Position numbers and translations under genes: made by a program. The notes under the pieces were generated by a model that did not search any database, was not told where the DNA came from, and saw only the letters and a list, made by a program, of their open reading frames with translations. From Methanobacteriota archaeon (lineage in GTDB: Archaea > Halobacteriota > Methanosarcinia > Methanosarcinales > Methanoperedenaceae), in assembly GCA_018900975.1 (NCBI GenBank), contig JAHIFK010000330.1, forward strand, positions 1 to 18,776: a stretch of DNA of 18,776 nt, read 5' to 3'. This document shows, one piece after another, positions 15,105 through 18,776 of the stretch; the stretch's first letter is position 1; the number at the start of each line of letters is the position of its first letter.

Positions 15105-15532
15105 GTGAAGTGAAACTGAGTACTGACGGAATAAGATATATCGCATTATTTGAGAGCCTGACAGGTGCAAGCGCTAAAGATTGCTTTGAGGACTTGGAGA
15201 ACAACAGGCTTATATTCGTGGTAAAGGGCGGGGACATGGGACTTGCTATCGGCAAAGGCGGGGACCATATAAACCGTGTAAAGAAGGCCATAGGTAAGCA
15301 TGTTGAGATCATAGAGCACTCGGAAGACCCTGTGGAGTTCGTGAAAAACGCCTTTCACCCGGTTTCTATAAAGAATGCGAGCCTTGTTGTTAAGGACGAC
15401 AAGCGTATAGCTTATGTAGAAGTACATAGTAAAGAGAAAGGTCTTGCCATCGGGAGAGACGGCAAAAACATCGAAAAAGTCAAAAAACTCTCCGCGAGGC
15501 ATCATAATATTCATGATGTAATTATTCAATGA
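15101..15532 (+). CDS. nusA: NusA-like KH-domain transcription factor
   Basis: A 143-residue archaeal NusA-like protein made of two KH domains only, lacking the bacterial N-terminal polymerase-binding domain and S1 domain. The two KH signature loops are GLAIGKGGDHI (47-57) and GLAIGRDGKNI (114-124). It is expected to bind RNA and influence transcription elongation or termination; the role in archaea is not firmly established. It overlaps rpl30e by four bases. A 20-bp perfect palindrome begins two bases after its stop, marking the boundary between the RNA polymerase part and the small-subunit ribosomal protein part of the cluster. Confidence 0.93.
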   Translation: MSEVKLSTDGIRYIALFESLTGASAKDCFEDLENNRLIFVVKGGDMGLAIGKGGDHINRVKKAIGKHVEIIEHSEDPVEFVKNAFHPVSIKNASLVVKDDKRIAYVEVHSKEKGLAIGRDGKNIEKVKKLSARHHNIHDVIIQ

Positions 15533-15534
15533 GA

Positions 15535-15554
15535 CCCCGCATTTAAATGCGGGG
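15535..15554. terminator. 20-bp perfect palindrome between nusA and rps12
   Basis: CCCCGCATTT (15535-15544) is followed at once by its reverse complement AAATGCGGGG (15545-15554). As RNA it would form a stem of six G-C-rich pairs capped by the AU-rich centre. There is no T-run after it, so it is more likely a partial terminator, attenuator or mRNA processing/stability element than a full stop. The call as terminator is tentative. Confidence 0.45.
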
Positions 15555-15574
15555 CATTATATGGAGGAAAAAAC

Positions 15575-16003
15575 TTGGGAAAAGGAATGTACGCCGCTCG
15601 GAAACTCATGAGCGAGCATAAGAAATACAGATGGAGCGATATCAATTATAGCCGGAGGGCTCTTAATCTTGACGTAAAGGCCGATCCGCTTGCAGGGGCG
15701 CCCCGTGCCAGGGGTATTGCTCTTGAAAAAGTCGGGATCGAAGCCAAACAGCCTAACTCAGGCATTAGAAAATGCATCAGGTTGCAGCTTATCAAGAACG
15801 GAAAACAGGTAACCGCATTTTGTCCTCTGGATGGTGCTATCAACTTCATAGATGAACACGATGAGGTTGTTGTTGAAGGTATAGGCGGGCGGATGGGCGG
15901 CGCCATGGGTGATATCCCCGGAGTTCGCTGGAAAGTCGTTTCTGTGAATAACGTGGACCTGAGGCAGATGGTTCTCGGAAAGAAGGAAAAACCGGTGAGA
16001 TAA
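15575..16003 (+). CDS. rps12: Ribosomal protein S12 (uS12)
   Basis: 142 residues from a TTG start at 15575. GGAGG at 15563-15567 is seven bases before this TTG but 19 before the next ATG (15587). The protein then begins with the family's usual GKGMYAARKL. uS12 lies at the decoding centre. Landmarks are LNLDVKADPLAGAPRARGI, LEKVGIEAKQPNSGIRKCIR (50-69; KQPNS is the conserved decoding loop), QVTAFCPLDGAINFIDEHDE and GGRMGGAMGDIPGVRWKV. It ends EKPVR, typical of archaeal S12. One base separates its stop from the rps7 start. Confidence 0.95.
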   Translation: MGKGMYAARKLMSEHKKYRWSDINYSRRALNLDVKADPLAGAPRARGIALEKVGIEAKQPNSGIRKCIRLQLIKNGKQVTAFCPLDGAINFIDEHDEVVVEGIGGRMGGAMGDIPGVRWKVVSVNNVDLRQMVLGKKEKPVR

Positions 16004-16004
16004 T

Positions 16005-16565
16005 ATGCACAAATTATATGGACAATGGGATTTCTCTGAAGTTGAAGTCAAAGACCCAAGTATCAGGGGTTACGTCAATCTTGCGCCCATATTCATCCCG
16101 CATAGCGGTGGAAAGAACGCAAAACAGCAGTTTGCCAAATCTAATATTAGCATCGTTGAGAGGCTTGTCAACAAAATGATGCGGGAAGAGTACAACACAG
16201 GGCAGAAGATCACTGCGAATATGATAGTTAAGGATGCTTTTGAGATCATCAATAAGAAAACCGGACAGAACCCGATACAGATACTTGTGAACGCGATCGC
16301 GAACGCAGGTCCCAGGGAAGAAACTGTCAGACTGCAGTACGGAGGCATCGCTGTCCCGAAGTCGGTTGATACAGCCCCGCAGCGCAGGGTTGATACAGCG
16401 CTCAGGTTAATATGCCAGGGTGCGCAGCAGGCTGCATTCGGAAAAAAGAAAACCCTTGTTGATTCCCTTGCTGATGAGATCATCGCCGCGGCGAACTATG
16501 ATGTTAAAGGGTTTGCCATGGGCAAGAAAGATAATATCGAGCGTGTTGCGAAAGCGGCGCGTTAA
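16005..16565 (+). CDS. rps7: Ribosomal protein S7 (uS7)
   Basis: A 186-residue archaeal uS7, which nucleates assembly of the 30S head. It has an N-terminal archaeal extension (LYGQWDFSEVEVKDPS, YVNLAPIFIPHSGG). This is followed by the conserved NISIVERLVNKMMREEYNTG, the NPIQILVNAIANAGPREETV stretch, then YGGIAVPKSVDTAPQRRVDT, and it ends NIERVAKAAR. It is the last gene of the cluster. In many archaea fusA (EF-2) and tuf (EF-1A) follow here; in this window a hairpin with T-runs follows and the next gene is convergent. Confidence 0.95.
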   Translation: MHKLYGQWDFSEVEVKDPSIRGYVNLAPIFIPHSGGKNAKQQFAKSNISIVERLVNKMMREEYNTGQKITANMIVKDAFEIINKKTGQNPIQILVNAIANAGPREETVRLQYGGIAVPKSVDTAPQRRVDTALRLICQGAQQAAFGKKKTLVDSLADEIIAAANYDVKGFAMGKKDNIERVAKAAR

Positions 16566-16585
16566 AGTCTTTTTCGATACATTGA

Positions 16586-16628
16586 GATGTTGGGTGAATA
16601 GCTCAACATCAATTTTTTAATTTTTTTA
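16586..16628 (+). terminator. Hairpin plus T-runs ending the RNA polymerase/ribosomal protein operon
   Basis: GATGTTG (16586-16592) pairs with CAACATC (16604-16610), followed by T-runs at 16613-16618 and 16621-16627. Position 20 bases after the rps7 stop and before a convergent gene fits an operon end. Confidence 0.6.
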
Positions 16629-17246
16629 TTATTCAAACGTCCCGGGAATTTTCCCCAGAGCTTCCTCGATCTCCCCTGCGATCTCAAAAGGTATCCCCAC
16701 AACGACTTCCTCATCAGCATAACCTGTGTGCTTTCGCGAGCCCTTGCATCCCAGCGATATCCCCGCCTTCCCCTGCATGGGATATGCAGTACAGTCGCTG
16801 CATATCGATGCAATGCCGCCGGTTTTTATCTCGACCAGATCACCGCGCGAAAAGGTGTATGCCTGGATGAGCCTCATGGCGCGCTCGGGCTTGAGAAAAA
16901 GGATGAGGATATCGAAATCCTCCCCTCTGTATGGAGCTATTTTCATTGAGCTTTTTCTATTTTCCAGCTTGTGAAGAGAAGAAACAGCGCTCTTTGCCGC
17001 CGGTTTATTCATGTATCGCCCTGAATCAAAATAGTAATCCTCAGGGCTTGTTCCGCTTTCCCCAAGCACGTATGCACCCACTTTGCAGCCCTGCGTTCTT
17101 ACTAGAAAAGACTTGCCATGTCGGGCTTTCTGGATAAGCTCGCAGTATAATAGGGAGGAGTCTTCTCCATCTTCCCCGGTAAAAAGCAGGCTTACAGGAG
17201 TGCCTTTATCCATCAATCCAGGGATATATCGCAACATACATTTCAT
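16629..17246 (-). CDS. DUF169 family protein
   Basis: A 205-residue protein of the DUF169 (COG2043) family, whose biochemical function is unknown to me. Family landmarks are the cysteine in SSLLYCELIQKARHGKSF, then GCKVGAYVLG (54-63), and DYYFDSGRYMN. In the second half are KPERAMRLIQAYTF, ASICSDCTAYPMQG and the highly conserved LGCKGSRKHTGYADEEVVVG ending in IP. Several conserved cysteines are compatible with a metal or cofactor site, which is inference. It is slightly short at the N terminus compared with the family. An AT-rich GTTTAAAACG (minus strand, 17261-17270) about 20 bases upstream could drive a leaderless transcript. It lies downstream of the marker 8 gene on the same strand, but the palindromic repeat separates them. 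Confidence 0.82.
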   Translation of the reverse strand: MKCMLRYIPGLMDKGTPVSLLFTGEDGEDSSLLYCELIQKARHGKSFLVRTQGCKVGAYVLGESGTSPEDYYFDSGRYMNKPAAKSAVSSLHKLENRKSSMKIAPYRGEDFDILILFLKPERAMRLIQAYTFSRGDLVEIKTGGIASICSDCTAYPMQGKAGISLGCKGSRKHTGYADEEVVVGIPFEIAGEIEEALGKIPGTFE

Positions 17247-17314
17247 AGTTAAAATCCAAACGTTTTAAACTTATCTTTGCGACGCATATGAAACGGCGCC
17301 TCCATCATAACGAG

Positions 17315-17444
17315 GAACACGGATGGCGCGGATTTTCACGGATCCGTGTGTATCCGCGTCGACTGTCACGCCAGTCGATTGCGTGCACACGTATGCCAGT
17401 GCGCTGGCATACGTGGACGTGTGTACTGCGCGCAATCCGTGTTC
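17315..17444. repeat. Palindromic repeat element, copy 2, with its own terminal inverted repeat
   Basis: Outer arms GAACACGGAT (17315-17324) and ATCCGTGTTC (17435-17444) pair perfectly. They continue after one G-A mismatch with GCGCG (17326-17330) against CGCGC (17429-17433). Inside are a 7-bp hairpin (TCGACTG/CAGTCGA, 17359-17378) and a perfect 12-bp hairpin (17388-17399 with 17404-17415, loop TGCG). Core 17357-17419 matches copy 1 (1268-1330) at 59 of 63 positions. A T-run (17445-17450) follows the right arm. It lies in the 241-base gap between two minus-strand genes. Confidence 0.85.
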
Positions 17445-17487
17445 TTTTTTATGATCTTTCTCTTGACTGATGACGAATGACGAGATA

Positions 17488-18357
17488 TCAAATAAGCGGT
17501 CTTGGCTGCTTCTCATCAGGCTGCACTGGCAATTTCATCGTATTGATAAGTATCGGGTCGGTAACCTCTTTTGCTCTCTCAAGCAGCATTTCCTTCCCGC
17601 ATTGGGTGATCGCAAATATTGGTATCGCAGTCCCGAACTGGGCTATGGTCTTTCCTGCAATGCATCCGCGGATCCATTTTGAAGTACAGCCTGTGGTCAT
17701 GTCCACAAGGTCAATGAACTCCTTTGCCTCATTCTCAGACATGCCCGTAGTATGGACGCCAAAACTGATAACCTGCACCTTATGCTTTTTCTCAAGCTCA
17801 CGGATTTCGCGCATATCCTTTGCATTAGTAACAGAAACGCCTATCTTCTTATACCCAAGCGCGATGGCTTTCTTTATTCCTGCAACCTGGTCAAGAGCCG
17901 CGGTCTCCGGTTCAAGCACTATTCCCCCCACTTCCTGTATCCTTTCGATGAGCTTTGGTATAGGAGTTGTCTCAACAAGCCCTGAGATGCGGGAACCCAT
18001 GCCCTGTGCAAGCTTCGGGTTGCTTGTGATCACTGTCCCTGCTCCGTCACATGCGGTGACACAGGTATCAAGGAGCCCGCGGCGAAGCCCCGTCATAAAA
18101 GTCTCACTTGCCCCAAAACCCACGAATATCTCCATTTCGATAGCCCTGTCACCTGTGAACAAACCGAAATCCTTCATCCGAAACTCGATATTCTCCTTCG
18201 CGGTCTTTCCAGAAAATTTCTTTATCCCGCGCACTTTATCAAATATTGGGCAATATTCGGTCTGCGGTTCTCCCACTTCAACGACCTTTCCATCCTCTAC
18301 AACTACGCGCGTTTTTCCAAGCGCTTCCATAACATGCCTGTCTTTTGGTTTTGCCAT
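17488..18357 (-). CDS. Putative methanogenesis marker protein 8 (DUF2099)
   Basis: 289 residues from the ATG at 18357; the frame also allows a TTG three codons upstream (18366), but neither has a clear ribosome binding site and the protein then opens normally as MAKPKDRHVMEALGK. It matches the methanogenesis marker 8 family. Landmarks are TRVVVEDGKVVEVGEPQTEYCPIF, then KENIEFRMKDFGLFTGDR, and FVGFGASETFMTGLRRGLLD. These are followed by CDGAGTVITSNPKLAQGMGS, GLVETTPIPKLIERI and PETAALDQVAGIKKAIALGY. Several cysteines (in TEYCPIF, TACDGAG, TTGCTSKW and RGCIAG) could bind a metal or cluster. The family is nearly restricted to methanogens and related anaerobic methane oxidisers; its exact role is unknown. 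This gene is the main clue to the organism's physiology. Confidence 0.88.
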   Translation of the reverse strand: MAKPKDRHVMEALGKTRVVVEDGKVVEVGEPQTEYCPIFDKVRGIKKFSGKTAKENIEFRMKDFGLFTGDRAIEMEIFVGFGASETFMTGLRRGLLDTCVTACDGAGTVITSNPKLAQGMGSRISGLVETTPIPKLIERIQEVGGIVLEPETAALDQVAGIKKAIALGYKKIGVSVTNAKDMREIRELEKKHKVQVISFGVHTTGMSENEAKEFIDLVDMTTGCTSKWIRGCIAGKTIAQFGTAIPIFAITQCGKEMLLERAKEVTDPILINTMKLPVQPDEKQPRPLI

Positions 18358-18366
18358 GAGTTTCAA

Positions 18367-18776
18367 TATAAGTCTTATAGGTATTAATCGTTAAGATAAT
18401 GTCATTATTTGAGGAGTAAAGGCAAGATTTGCCCTGTTTAATGTTTTTTTGGTGATAATCGGAGAGTGAAAATAGACAAGAGGTTGACCCTGATTTCAGG
18501 GTGAGATGAAAAGGATAGAATAACTTTAAGGTTGTAACGAATGCTGTGGATGACCCGTTCCAGAGGAGAATATGGAATCTTAGGATTCATCTCGAAAAAA
18601 AATTAAGTATAGCCATGGAATGACCCTATATGATAAAGAAACAGGTACTTCTCTTGCATCCTGTTATAATTCATGAGTTGGGCGCGATAATCCCACTCCT
18701 TTCCTAACCTCGTTTATGTCTCGATCAAGAATATGCTTCTTGACAAACCGCAATATTTTTATTTATATGAGGATTG
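18367..18776. other. Gene-free edge region with scattered hairpins
   Basis: No convincing coding frame, tRNA or named repeat is visible in these 410 bases. It holds a short hairpin GGCAA/TTGCC (18421-18433) followed by a T-run, and ACCCTGA/TCAGGGT (around 18486-18501). At the very end is an inverted repeat TCAAGAA/TTCTTGA (18725-18743) just before a TATA-like stretch (18751-18768), likely the promoter of a gene beyond the window. The first bases should contain the promoter of the marker 8 gene, but I could not single out a box. Confidence 0.5.
18725..18743. promoter_or_regulatory. Inverted repeat before a promoter at the window edge
   Basis: TCAAGAA and TTCTTGA flank a 5-base loop. About 10 bases later the AT-rich ATATTTTTATTTATATGA reads like an archaeal TATA region directed rightwards. 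The repeat could be an operator for a gene outside the window; this is inference. Confidence 0.35.

Noticed and set aside
17477..18394. 305-residue plus-strand ORF opposite marker 8
   Set aside because: It is antisense to a recognised family protein and has a low-complexity Ser/Ile-rich translation.
18400..18600. Degenerate insertion sequence or small RNA gene near the right edge
   Set aside because: Short hairpins are present, but there are no terminal repeats, transposase fragments or conserved RNA motifs that I can support.

Overview
This window looks like a piece of a euryarchaeal chromosome, most likely from the methanogen/ANME branch of the Methanosarcinales. A 'Candidatus Methanoperedens'-like genome is a guess. 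The evidence is an RNA polymerase operon with split B (B''/B') and split A (A'/A'') subunits running into L30e, a NusA-like KH protein, S12 and S7; a BHB-type intron in a tRNA-Lys; archaeal TATA boxes; and a methanogenesis marker protein 8 homologue.

Layout. (1) 38-268: a small two-helix membrane protein. (2) 435-3478 (+): a tryptophan cluster. TrpC and TrpB are read as one 756-residue ORF with a 102-residue non-homologous linker, and trpA overlaps by 4 bp. The promoter carries three GTAC-centred boxes at exact 10-bp spacing that resemble TrpY operator boxes. trpF is not between trpC and trpB. (3) 3542-5107 (-): a purine salvage pair, MTA/nucleoside phosphorylase plus a phosphoribosyltransferase. 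(4) 5240-6696 (+): a single-domain KaiC/RadA-like ATPase and triosephosphate isomerase. (5) 6873-7018: tRNA-Lys(UUU) with a 72-nt intron, directly abutting the RNA polymerase operon. (6) 7040-16565 (+): rpoH, rpoB'', rpoB', rpoA', rpoA'', rpl30e, nusA, rps12, rps7, closed by a hairpin plus T-run. (7) 16629-18357 (-): a DUF169 protein and methanogenesis marker 8, separated by a palindromic repeat. (8) 18367-18776: no recognised gene, a few hairpins, and a promoter-like sequence at the edge.

The most unusual feature is a palindrome-rich element present at least twice. One copy (about 1230-1480) fills the trpC-trpB junction and is open in the trp frame, so it fuses two enzymes through an arginine-rich linker. 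A shorter copy (17315-17444) lies between the two minus-strand genes and is framed by its own terminal inverted repeat. The 63-bp shared core (1268-1330 and 17357-17419) matches at 59 positions, and its central hairpin is present in opposite orientation in the two copies. In situation this resembles bacterial ORF-invading palindromic elements (such as those of Rickettsia), but I recognise no named archaeal family. A second oddity is an AT-rich insertion of roughly 95 residues in the N-terminal (clamp/zinc) part of RpoA'.

All identifications come from reading motifs by eye; no database search was run.
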